In this document: positions 18,236-26,477 of the stretch, one piece after another | How positions within the stretch are numbered: position 1 is the first letter of the stretch | Layout: every line of letters starts with the position of its first letter | NCBI GenBank assembly: GCA_016710135.1 | Contig: JADJLM010000004.1 | Coordinates: forward strand, 124,001 to 188,000 | DNA from: Nitrosomonas sp. | GTDB lineage: Bacteria > Pseudomonadota > Gammaproteobacteria > Burkholderiales > Nitrosomonadaceae | Length of the DNA: 64,000 bases | Direction of reading: 5' to 3' | Program-made: the position numbers and the translations under genes | The notes under the pieces: model-generated | Databases searched by the model: none | What the model saw: only the letters and a program-made list of their open reading frames with translations | Told to the model about the DNA's origin: nothing

Positions 18236-18976
18236 TTGAGGAATAACATATCAGTCCTAAAAAAATATATTGCTTCTCAGGCAATATCGAAATGTGCATC
18301 CTGTAGCCTGCGCGAATTATGCTTGCCGGTAGGTCTCGATGCGCATGAAACGGAAATCTTGAGCGATCTGATTGAGCATAAGTGTAAAATTGGACGCGGG
18401 GAATATCTTTTGCGCGCTGGCATGAGATTTAAATCCCTTTATGCTGTTAGAAATGGTTTCTTTAAATCATATATTCTTGATTCTGAGGGGCGCCAGCAAG
18501 TTACTGGGTTTTATATGACAGGAGAATTGCTAGGTTTAGATGCCATCAGCGCAGAGATTCATACATGTGAAACCGTTGCGCTTGAGGATAGCGAAGTTTG
18601 TGAAGTTCCATTTGAAAGACTCGAAGAAATTAGCTGTAGTATTCCTTTGCTGATGCATCAGTTTCATAAAATTATGAGTCGAGAAATTGTTCAAGATCAT
18701 CGCGTGATGGTCTTGCTTGGTAATATGAAAGCAGAAGAGCGTATCGCAGCATTCTTGCTCAACTTATCAGATCGATTTGAAAAACGAGGTTACTCTGCAA
18801 CTAGCTTTGTTCTGAGAATGACACGAGAAGAAATTGGGAGCTACTTAGGGCTTAAGCTCGAAACTGTAAGCCGCTCATTCTCCAAATTGCAGGATGAGGG
18901 GATGATTACCATCAATAATAAGCATGTTGAGTTACATGATATTCATCGCTTGACACGTAAAATTAGTGGCTATTAG
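18236..18976 (+). CDS. FNR/Anr-type Crp-family oxygen-responsive regulator
   Basis: The protein has about 246 residues from TTG 18236 or 242 from the ATA at 18248. It has a cNMP-like beta-roll followed by a Crp HTH with recognition helix GLKLETVSRSFSKLQ, where E..SR contacts TTGAT half sites as in FNR. Cysteines CASC..LREL.C near the N-terminus plus the C of HTCETVALED match the four ligands of FNR's oxygen-labile [4Fe-4S] cluster. It would activate microaerobic/anaerobic genes. The start is odd: GAGGA at 18238-18242 lies five bases before ATA, while the TTG overlaps that ribosome-binding sequence. Confidence 0.88.
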   Translation: MRNNISVLKKYIASQAISKCASCSLRELCLPVGLDAHETEILSDLIEHKCKIGRGEYLLRAGMRFKSLYAVRNGFFKSYILDSEGRQQVTGFYMTGELLGLDAISAEIHTCETVALEDSEVCEVPFERLEEISCSIPLLMHQFHKIMSREIVQDHRVMVLLGNMKAEERIAAFLLNLSDRFEKRGYSATSFVLRMTREEIGSYLGLKLETVSRSFSKLQDEGMITINNKHVELHDIHRLTRKISGY

Positions 18977-19035
18977 AGGAGTGTTAGTCGACTATTACTT
19001 GGTATAATTAGCGTGAATTAATGTTTTACGCTTTC

Positions 19036-19063
19036 TTGAGTGTCGGTGGATGCATGTTATAAT
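19036..19063 (+). promoter_or_regulatory. Sigma70-type promoter of the rpsB operon
   Basis: TTGAGT (19036-19041) and a perfect TATAAT (19058-19063) are separated by 16 bases, with a TG-T extension before the -10 box. It would start transcription near 19070, leaving an untranslated leader of about 120 bases before rpsB. S2 regulates its own operon through the leader in some bacteria; I see no recognisable fold here. Confidence 0.6.
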
Positions 19064-19192
19064 GCGGTCTTAGGTAAGATCAGACATTAATTGATGATCT
19101 ACACAATTTATTTAAATACACACACTTGTCGATGTAGGGTGCTATGCAGTCATGATATAAGGCAAGTGGAGGACTAACCCTAGAGGATTTAT

Positions 19193-19918
19193 ATGTCAGT
19201 TACAATGCGTCAAATGCTGGAAGCGGGTGTGCACTTTGGTCACCAAACGCGATTCTGGAATCCTAAAATGTCACAGTACATTTATGGAGAGCGAAATAAA
19301 ATCCATATCATCAATTTGGAAAAAACATTGGTGATGTTTAATGATGCGATGCGGTATCTCCGTAATATCGCAGCTAAGAATGGAACGATACTTTTTGTGG
19401 GTACGAAAAGACAGGCTCGTGATATTCTCTCTGAAGAAGCGATTCGTTGTAGCTCTCCTTATATTAACCAACGCTGGTTGGGTGGTACGCTTACTAATTT
19501 TAAAACCATTCGACAGTCGATAAAGCGATTGCAAGACATGGAAGCATCCGTTCAGAATGGCATACTCGATAAATTAACGAAAAAGGAAGGGCTTGACTTT
19601 CAGCGACAGCTCGAGAAGCTTAACAATAGCCTAGGTGGCATTAAAGATATGAAAGGTCTACCAAGTGCGATGTTTGTCATTGATGTTGGATATCAAAAAG
19701 GAGCAATCGTAGAAGCCAATAAACTAGGTATACCAATAGTTGGCGTTGTTGATACTAATCATAATCCGGCGGGTGTTCAATATTTGATTCCAGGCAATGA
19801 TGATTCGAGTCAGGCAATTCGTCTATACGCGCGTGCAGCGGCCGATGCTATTTTGGAAGGTCGAGAGCAATCGATACAAGAAATCATTGAGATGAATGGG
19901 GAAGCTGCTGAGAGTTAG
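19193..19918 (+). CDS. rpsB: 30S ribosomal protein S2
   Basis: This 241-residue full-length S2 begins MSVTMRQMLEAGVHFGHQTRFWNPKM, the diagnostic N-terminus, with NQRWLGGTLTNFKTI and GIPIVGVVDTNHNP motifs. It joins late in 30S assembly and is needed for S1 binding. A ribosome-binding AGAGGA precedes the ATG. It heads the operon rpsB-tsf-pyrH-frr-uppS-cdsA-dxr-rseP-bamA, in the classical order. Confidence 0.98.
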   Translation: MSVTMRQMLEAGVHFGHQTRFWNPKMSQYIYGERNKIHIINLEKTLVMFNDAMRYLRNIAAKNGTILFVGTKRQARDILSEEAIRCSSPYINQRWLGGTLTNFKTIRQSIKRLQDMEASVQNGILDKLTKKEGLDFQRQLEKLNNSLGGIKDMKGLPSAMFVIDVGYQKGAIVEANKLGIPIVGVVDTNHNPAGVQYLIPGNDDSSQAIRLYARAAADAILEGREQSIQEIIEMNGEAAES

Positions 19919-19974
19919 CAGGTAGTGCGTCGGCGTAGTTTTTATAATATTTGATTAGGGTTTCTGGAGTAGAT

Positions 19975-20871
19975 ATGGCGGATATTACCGCAGGTATGGT
20001 AAAAGATTTGCGTGAGCTAACTGGCTTAGGCATGATGGAATGTAAAAAAGCTTTGGTCGAAACGAATGGCGATATGAAAGCGGCTGAAGACCTTTTGCGG
20101 ATTAAGAGTGTTGCCAAAGCGACTAAGGCCGCTGGGCGTATTGCAGCAGAAGGGGTGATTGGAGCATTTGTTTCAACCGATCAGAAACAAGGTGGTTTGG
20201 TTGAGTTAAACTGCGAGACTGATTTTGTAGCGAAAAATACTGACTTTATCAATTTTGCAAAAGTATTGGCTCAACTGGTGACTGATAAGCATGTTGAGAA
20301 GGCTGACGAATTAAGTGCTATGGTATTGCCAGGGGGAGAAACCGTAGAATCGCTCCGCCAATCACTTGTGATGAAGCTGGGTGAGAATATAAGTATTAGA
20401 CGCAGCGCTTGTTATACAGCAGAAGGTAGGTTGGCGACATATTTACATGGTACAAAAATTGGGGTAATGATTGATTACACATGTGATGATGAGATTCTGG
20501 GTAAAGATTTAGCAATGCATATTGCTGCTAGCAAGCCGTTGTGTGTTTCTAGTGATCAAGTTCCGCACGATTTGGTGGAGCGAGAAAGGCAGATTTTTAC
20601 AGCACAGGCTGCGGAGTCGGGTAAGCCAGCTAATATTGTTGAAAAGATGGTTGAGGGCAGGATAACGAAATATTTTGCTGAAGTTACATTACTGGGTCAG
20701 CCTTTTGTTAAAGATCCGGATCAGACGATTGAGAAGCTTCTGGCTGCGAAATCAGCTCAGGTCCATGCGTTCACGCTTTTCGTGGTGGGTGAAGGAATAG
20801 AGAAGAAATCGGGTGATTTTGCTGCTGAAGTAATGGCGCAGGTAAGTCAAATGAAAGAGAATAAGAGCTGA
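19975..20871 (+). CDS. tsf: Translation elongation factor Ts
   Basis: This 298-residue EF-Ts regenerates EF-Tu-GTP. The start is ATG 19975 (MADITAGMVKDLRELTGLGMMECKKAL) with GGAG upstream; a longer in-frame start at 19951 adds residues not found in the family. Signature motifs LRELTGLGMMECKKAL and ELNCETDFVAKN are present. It follows rpsB by 56 bases as expected. Confidence 0.98.
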   Translation: MADITAGMVKDLRELTGLGMMECKKALVETNGDMKAAEDLLRIKSVAKATKAAGRIAAEGVIGAFVSTDQKQGGLVELNCETDFVAKNTDFINFAKVLAQLVTDKHVEKADELSAMVLPGGETVESLRQSLVMKLGENISIRRSACYTAEGRLATYLHGTKIGVMIDYTCDDEILGKDLAMHIAASKPLCVSSDQVPHDLVERERQIFTAQAAESGKPANIVEKMVEGRITKYFAEVTLLGQPFVKDPDQTIEKLLAAKSAQVHAFTLFVVGEGIEKKSGDFAAEVMAQVSQMKENKS

Positions 20872-20885
20872 TCTTAAACTGACCA

Positions 20886-21605
20886 ATGGCAACCGTAGCT
20901 TATAAGCGCATACTATTAAAGCTTTCTGGCGAGGCTTTAATGGGAGATGATAAGTATGGAATTAACCGAGATGTCGTTGAACATATTGTAATTGAGATAA
21001 CAGGTGCAATCCAACTGAGTGCTGAGATTGCAATTGTTGTTGGTGGAGGAAATATATTCCGGGGCGTTAAATCGGCGGGCGCTGGAATGGATAGAGTGAC
21101 TGCGGATTATATGGGAATGCTCGCTACGCTTATGAACGCTTTGGCCTTGCAAGACGCTTTATCACGTAGTGGTATCGTATCAAGAGTTCAATCTGCCCTG
21201 CGGATAGATCAAGTTGTGGAGCCTTATATACGTAATAAAGCGATTCGTTATTTAGAAGAAGGGAAAGTAGTAATTTTTGCTGCGGGTACAGGTAACCCAT
21301 TTTTTACAACGGATACTGCAGCCGCTTTAAGAGGCATGGAGATTAATGCAAACATTGTTCTTAAAGCGACAAAAGTTGATGGGATATATTCGAGTGATCC
21401 CAAATTGAACCCGGATGCAACACGATTTAAAAGTCTATCTTTTGATGAAGCAATTACAAAAAATCTTCAGGTAATGGATGCAACTGCATTGACATTATGT
21501 AGAGACCAAAATTTACCAATTGGTGTTTTCAGTATTTTTAAAGTGGGTGCACTAAAAAGAATACTCATGGGTGAGGATGAGGGAACTTCGGTCAACAATC
21601 GATGA
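20886..21605 (+). CDS. pyrH: UMP kinase
   Basis: The enzyme has 239 residues and phosphorylates UMP to UDP in pyrimidine nucleotide synthesis. The amino-acid-kinase fold is visible: KRILLKLSGEALMG at the N-terminus, VVGGGNIFRG, GTGNPFFTTDTAA, and KVDGIYSSDPKLNPDA. It starts 15 bases after tsf and lies in the conserved position of the operon. Confidence 0.98.
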   Translation: MATVAYKRILLKLSGEALMGDDKYGINRDVVEHIVIEITGAIQLSAEIAIVVGGGNIFRGVKSAGAGMDRVTADYMGMLATLMNALALQDALSRSGIVSRVQSALRIDQVVEPYIRNKAIRYLEEGKVVIFAAGTGNPFFTTDTAAALRGMEINANIVLKATKVDGIYSSDPKLNPDATRFKSLSFDEAITKNLQVMDATALTLCRDQNLPIGVFSIFKVGALKRILMGEDEGTSVNNR

Positions 21606-21624
21606 TTGATGGAGATTTCTTGGT

Positions 21625-22182
21625 ATGATCGCTGATGTAAAAAAGGCTGCTGAGCAGAAAATGCAGAAAAGTTTAGAAGCACTTAAAACCGATTTTGGTA
21701 AAGTGCGAAGTGGGAGGCCTCACACAGGATTACTGGACCAAGTTTTTGTTGATTATTATGGTACATCCACGCCGATTAACCAATTGGCTAATATAACATT
21801 ACCAGACGCTCGGACAATAGGCGTAACGCCGTGGGAAAAGAAAATGCTATCTCCGATTGAGAAAGCGATTAGAGATTCTGATCTGGGGCTAAACCCAATG
21901 ACTTCTGGTGATATGATTCGCGTGCCCATGCCGCCATTGACTGAAGAACGTAGGCGTGATCTAACTAAAATCGTAAAGAATGAAGCTGAGGCAGCACGAG
22001 TCGCAATGCGGAATACGCGTAGGGACGCAAATGCTCAATTAAAGGAGCTACTTAAAGACAAAAAAATCTCTGAAGATGATGACCGGAAAGGTCAGGATGA
22101 CATTCAGAAACTAACTGATCGATATATTGTTGAAGTTGACAAACTATTGCAAACAAAAGAAGCCGAGTTAATGGCTGTTTAA
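21625..22182 (+). CDS. frr: Ribosome recycling factor
   Basis: This 185-residue, full-length factor splits post-termination ribosomes with EF-G. Motifs are VRSGRPHTGLLDQVFVDYYGT, NITLPDARTIGVTPWEKKM and IRVPMPPLTEERRRDLTK. The order after pyrH is canonical. The gap to uppS is 4 bases. Confidence 0.97.
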   Translation: MIADVKKAAEQKMQKSLEALKTDFGKVRSGRPHTGLLDQVFVDYYGTSTPINQLANITLPDARTIGVTPWEKKMLSPIEKAIRDSDLGLNPMTSGDMIRVPMPPLTEERRRDLTKIVKNEAEAARVAMRNTRRDANAQLKELLKDKKISEDDDRKGQDDIQKLTDRYIVEVDKLLQTKEAELMAV

Positions 22183-22186
22183 CTAT

Positions 22187-22986
22187 ATGCCACGAAATCC
22201 GAGTTCGACTCGTGAAATTCCGGTAACAAATGATACTCCACGCCATATTGCTATTATTATGGATGGCAATGGTCGATGGGCAAAGAAACGTTTCTTACCA
22301 AGAGTGGCTGGGCACAAACACGGTGTTGAAGCTGTGCGTGCAGTGATCAAAGCATGTATAGAACGCGAGGTCGGTTATTTAACGTTATTTGCATTTAGTA
22401 GTGAAAATTGGCGGCGACCGGAGGAAGAAGTTAAGTTCCTGATGCAGCTTTTTTTAGGAGCGCTTGAGCAAGAGGTTACCAAGCTAAATGAAAATAACAT
22501 TTGTTTTAAAGTGATAGGAGATCTATCTAGATTTGACCCTAAGATAATCGAGTTTATTCGTCAAGGAGAGAAATTAACAGCAAATAATACTCGCTTGATT
22601 TTTACTGTAGCTGCAAATTACGGTGGACGATGGGACATTATGCAAGCTATTCGTAAAATGCTGACTCAGCTAAGGGATTTAGATGAAAATTTCGAAGAAG
22701 AAGATTTGTCGCAATTCTTCTCAATGAGTTATGCACCTGAGCCTGATCTATTTATTCGTACGGGTGGTGAATGTCGGATCAGTAATTTTTGCTTTGGCAA
22801 CTAGCTTATACAGAATTGTATTTTACTGAGACATTATGGCCAGACTTTAATGCGCATGAGCTTGATTTAGCAATCCAGTCTTATCAACAGAGGGAGCGTC
22901 GCTTTGGTCGTACCAGCGAGCAGCTTCAAGATCGTTCTTTTGTTGATAGAATAAGGCCTAAAATAGCGATCAAGAACAAAGTTTAG
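22187..22986 (+). CDS. uppS: Undecaprenyl diphosphate synthase (frame broken by one base)
   Basis: This cis-prenyltransferase makes the C55 carrier lipid for peptidoglycan and O-antigen. The N-terminal part has the catalytic HIAIIMDGNGRWAKKR motif and the SSENWRRP segment. The frame stops falsely at 22804 and resumes at 22789 as LLWQLAYTELYFTETLWPDF; adding one T to the T-run at 22786-22790 restores GGECRISNFLLWQLAY. Since the gene is essential, a sequencing error is the simplest explanation. Restored length is about 266 residues, normal for the family. Confidence 0.92.
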
Positions 22987-23037
22987 GTTGATGTTTACAG
23001 TTACTTTTGATTTGTATTGGCGGGTTGTAGTCCGTCT

Positions 23038-23864
23038 ATGCTGAAATTACGTATCATCACAGCAATCTGCTTGTTGCTGTTCTTTCTATCCGCATTGTTT
23101 TTCTTACCTGCTATTCTCTGGGGAATGTTATTGTTAGGAATGACAATCGTCGCTTCTCGAGAATGGTGTACGTTGGGCCAATTTAATACTAAGCAAACGC
23201 TAGTTTATCTAATCATCACGACGATATTGGGTGGCGAATTGCTTTTCATCTTAAGTACGGTAGTAGATGTAAATCCCATAGCAACCGGCATCGTGTGGCC
23301 TTATGTGGTGTCGTTGCTGTTCTGGGTTTTTATCGTACCAATCTTGTTAACTTTATCAAAACCAATCAAAAATACAGTGATGATGATGTTTATTGGATGG
23401 TTAGTTTTGCTTCCAATATTACTAGCAATGTATCAGTTAAGGGCGATTGATCCAGTAACTCTCCTCGCTTTCATGAGCGTGCTCTGGTTCTCTGATACTG
23501 CAGCTTATTTTGCAGGAAAAAGTTTGGAAAACATAAATTAGCTCCTCAAATTAGCCCAGGAAAAACTTGGGAAGGTGTGCTGGGAGCGCTGCTGGCAGTT
23601 TTATGCTATTCAATGGCAATAGGTTATTATCTAAAGGAAACCACTAGCTTTGTTGTTATGCTGACTGCTACAGTAATCGGACTGGCTATTTTAGGAATCA
23701 TCGGTGATTTGTTTGAGTCTCAGTTGAAGCGTCAAGCTGGAGTCAAGGATAGTGGGACTATCTTACCAGGACATGGTGGCGTACTGGATCGTATTGATGC
23801 GCTGACATCAACACTACCCACTGCCGTCTTGATCTATCTTCTTTATTCACACGTAACATTATGA
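23038..23864 (+). CDS. cdsA: Phosphatidate cytidylyltransferase (frame broken by one base)
   Basis: CdsA makes CDP-diacylglycerol, the precursor of membrane phospholipids. It is a multi-spanning membrane protein starting at ATG 23038 (MLKLRIITAICLLL). The first frame ends falsely after AAYFAGKSL; adding one T at 23523-23525 gives AAYFAGKSFGKHKLAPQISP and joins the second part, which carries the CTP-transferase signature region GVKDSGTILPGHGGVLDRID. The gene is essential, so the break is probably an error. The ATG of dxr overlaps the stop (ATGA). Confidence 0.9.
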
Positions 23865-25048
23865 CAGCAGTCAGAAAAATAACCTTATTAGGATCGACTG
23901 GAAGTATCGGAGAGAATACGCTGGATGTAGTAGCAAGGCACGCTGATCGATTCCAAGTTTGTGCGCTAACAGCGAATAAGAGTGTTGAAAAAATATTTTT
24001 ACAATGCCAGCGCTTTCATCCGCAATATGCGGTGATGTTGGATCATGAGAGTGCTGCAGCGTTAGAGGATAAGCTAAAAGCTGCTGGTCTTGATACGCAG
24101 GTGTTATCAGGCGTTGAGTCCTTAGAAAAGGTTGCATCACTTCTTGAGGTCGATATCGTAATGGCGGCGATCGTTGGTGCAGCAGGGATAAGACCCACGA
24201 TTGCAGCAGCACGCTCAGGTAAATCAGTCATGCTAGCAAACAAAGAAACATTGGTCATGGCAGGTCGGATTTTTATCGATATTGTGAAGCAAAATCAGGC
24301 GACTTTATTACCAATTGATAGTGAGCATAATGCAATATATCAATCATTACCCAAGTATTTTGATGGAAATCTAACGACGGCAGGAGTAAGGCGCATACTG
24401 TTAACAGCTTCAGGAGGTCCTTTTCGGCGTTCTTCTAAAGATGAGCTTGAAAATGTCACGCCAGAGCAAGCTTGTGCCCACCCGAATTGGGTTATGGGAA
24501 AGAAGATCTCCGTTGATTCTGCGACAATGATGAATAACGGACTGGAAGTCATTGAGGCACGCTGGCTATTTGATGCTGCACCGGAAATGATCGAAGTAGT
24601 TATTCATCCACGGAGCGTTATTCATTCAATGGTTGAGTATATCGATGGTTCGGTACTCGCTCAATTAGGTAATCCTGATATGCGAACTCCTATCGCGCAT
24701 GCACTCGGTTTTCCAGATAGAATGGAAAGTGGTGTGAAGTCACTCAATATTTTTGAAATTGCTAGACTCGATTTTGAGGCACCTGATCTTAATCGTTTTC
24801 CTTGCTTACGCCTTGCTTATCAAGCATTAGCTAAAGGTGGTAATATGCCGGCAGTACTTAATGCTGCTAATGAAGTGGCGGTTGAATCTTTTCTTACGGG
24901 CAAGATGGCATTTACAGCGATTCCAGCGATGATTGAGCATGTGATGGATACCATCAGTCCTACTGAGATAGACACGCTTGATGATGTGTTAGCTGCAGAT
25001 AGTGCTGCTCGCTTGGGAGCACAAGAGTGGTTACAATGCCAGGTGTAA
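23861..25048 (+). CDS. dxr: 1-deoxy-D-xylulose 5-phosphate reductoisomerase
   Basis: This 395-residue enzyme catalyses the first committed step of the MEP isoprenoid pathway (DXP to MEP with NADPH). The NADPH-binding LLGSTGSIGENTLDVV motif, the PIDSEHNAIYQSLP metal/substrate loop and TASGGPFR are visible. The start ATG overlaps the cdsA stop by four bases, implying translational coupling. It supplies precursors for the neighbouring uppS. Confidence 0.97.
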   Translation: MTAVRKITLLGSTGSIGENTLDVVARHADRFQVCALTANKSVEKIFLQCQRFHPQYAVMLDHESAAALEDKLKAAGLDTQVLSGVESLEKVASLLEVDIVMAAIVGAAGIRPTIAAARSGKSVMLANKETLVMAGRIFIDIVKQNQATLLPIDSEHNAIYQSLPKYFDGNLTTAGVRRILLTASGGPFRRSSKDELENVTPEQACAHPNWVMGKKISVDSATMMNNGLEVIEARWLFDAAPEMIEVVIHPRSVIHSMVEYIDGSVLAQLGNPDMRTPIAHALGFPDRMESGVKSLNIFEIARLDFEAPDLNRFPCLRLAYQALAKGGNMPAVLNAANEVAVESFLTGKMAFTAIPAMIEHVMDTISPTEIDTLDDVLAADSAARLGAQEWLQCQV

Positions 25049-25107
25049 CATGTTTTCCATCAACGCGTATAATGAACGACTAGCAAGGTTTTTTTGACTA
25101 ATTTGAT

Positions 25108-26475
25108 ATGACGATATTAACAACCATTATCGCTTTTGTTGTTGCATTGGGCGTGTTGATTACGTTTCATGAATTGGGTCATTATTGGGTGGCGCGCTGG
25201 AGTGGTGTAAAAGTCTTAAGATTTTCCATTGGATTTGGACGGCCATTATTTAAGAGGTCGATTGGTAAGGACCACACAGAGTGGGTGGTTGCAGCGCTTC
25301 CATTAGGTGGGTATGTCAAAATGTTAGATGAGCGGGAAGGAGAAGTACTGCCTCATGAATTGTCCCGTGCATTTAATCGTCAGTCTGTTTATAAACGATT
25401 TGCGATCGTAGCTGCAGGTCCCATTGCTAATTTTTTGCTAGCGATTTTACTTTATTGGATACTATTTATGATGGGTGTAAATGGTATAAAACCAGTGATA
25501 GGTCCGATAAAGCAAGCAACTCCAGTTGCTTTTGCTGCTTTTGAAGCGGGCGATATCATTCAAAAGATTGAGGGTGAATCGGTAGCAACCTGGCAAGATG
25601 CACGATGGGCGTTACTAACTCAAGCTGTCGATCGGAACCCAGCAGTAGTGGTAGAAACAATAGATCTGCATGGTCAGACCGCAGTGAGGAAATTAGATCT
25701 AAGTCAAATTCATGCTGATGATTTAGATGCTAATTTTCTCGAAAGTATTGGCTTTGTTGCTCATCAGCCTAGTATGGATCCAATTATTGGTCAAGTCATC
25801 GTTGGTGGTATTGGGCATCAAGCGGGATTAAAAGAAGAGGATGAAATTCTTGCCATTAACCAGAAAGAGATACTGAAGTGGGAAGAGTTGGTCAAGGAAA
25901 TTCGTGCAAATCCTGGGCAGTTACTTAAATTAGAGGTTTTAAGGAAAGGACAAATTATCGATATAATGATTACGCCTGAGTCGGTAAATGAGAATGGCCA
26001 GAAAATCGGAAAAGTAGGGATTGCGCCGAAAGTTGATCCGAGTATGGTTGAAAAATATCTGATCAATGTGAGCTATCCTCCTATTAAGGCATTTTACAAA
26101 GCGTGTTGGAAGGCTTGGGAAATGACGGCGTTTACTTTTCGTATGTTGGGTAAGATGTTGATTGGAGAAGTCTCATGGAAGAACGTGAGCGGCCCAATTA
26201 CGATTGCCGATTATGCGGGCCAATCAGCGCAAATGGGGGTCGCTCCTTTCCTTGGTTTTCTAGCTTTAATCAGTGTGAGCCTAGCGGTTTTAAATTTGTT
26301 ACCAATACCAGTGCTCGATGGAGGGCACTTAATGTACTATCTTATCGAAATAATTCGTGGTAATCCCCTTTCAGAGAAGACGATGGCATTGGGTCAACAG
26401 ATTGGAATGGCTTTATTACTTACACTCATGATTTTTGCGATTTATAACGATATCTATCGTCTAATAGCTAGCTAA
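25108..26475 (+). CDS. rseP: Intramembrane site-2 metalloprotease RseP
   Basis: This 455-residue protease of the inner membrane has the zinc site FHELGHYWVA (HExxH) in the first membrane segment and LLPIPVLDGGHLMYY (third ligand) in the last. Two PDZ-like domains lie between (about residues 115-300). It cleaves anti-sigma factors in the envelope stress response and remnant signal peptides. It lies directly before bamA, the usual order. Confidence 0.95.
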   Translation: MTILTTIIAFVVALGVLITFHELGHYWVARWSGVKVLRFSIGFGRPLFKRSIGKDHTEWVVAALPLGGYVKMLDEREGEVLPHELSRAFNRQSVYKRFAIVAAGPIANFLLAILLYWILFMMGVNGIKPVIGPIKQATPVAFAAFEAGDIIQKIEGESVATWQDARWALLTQAVDRNPAVVVETIDLHGQTAVRKLDLSQIHADDLDANFLESIGFVAHQPSMDPIIGQVIVGGIGHQAGLKEEDEILAINQKEILKWEELVKEIRANPGQLLKLEVLRKGQIIDIMITPESVNENGQKIGKVGIAPKVDPSMVEKYLINVSYPPIKAFYKACWKAWEMTAFTFRMLGKMLIGEVSWKNVSGPITIADYAGQSAQMGVAPFLGFLALISVSLAVLNLLPIPVLDGGHLMYYLIEIIRGNPLSEKTMALGQQIGMALLLTLMIFAIYNDIYRLIAS

Positions 26476-26477
26476 GG

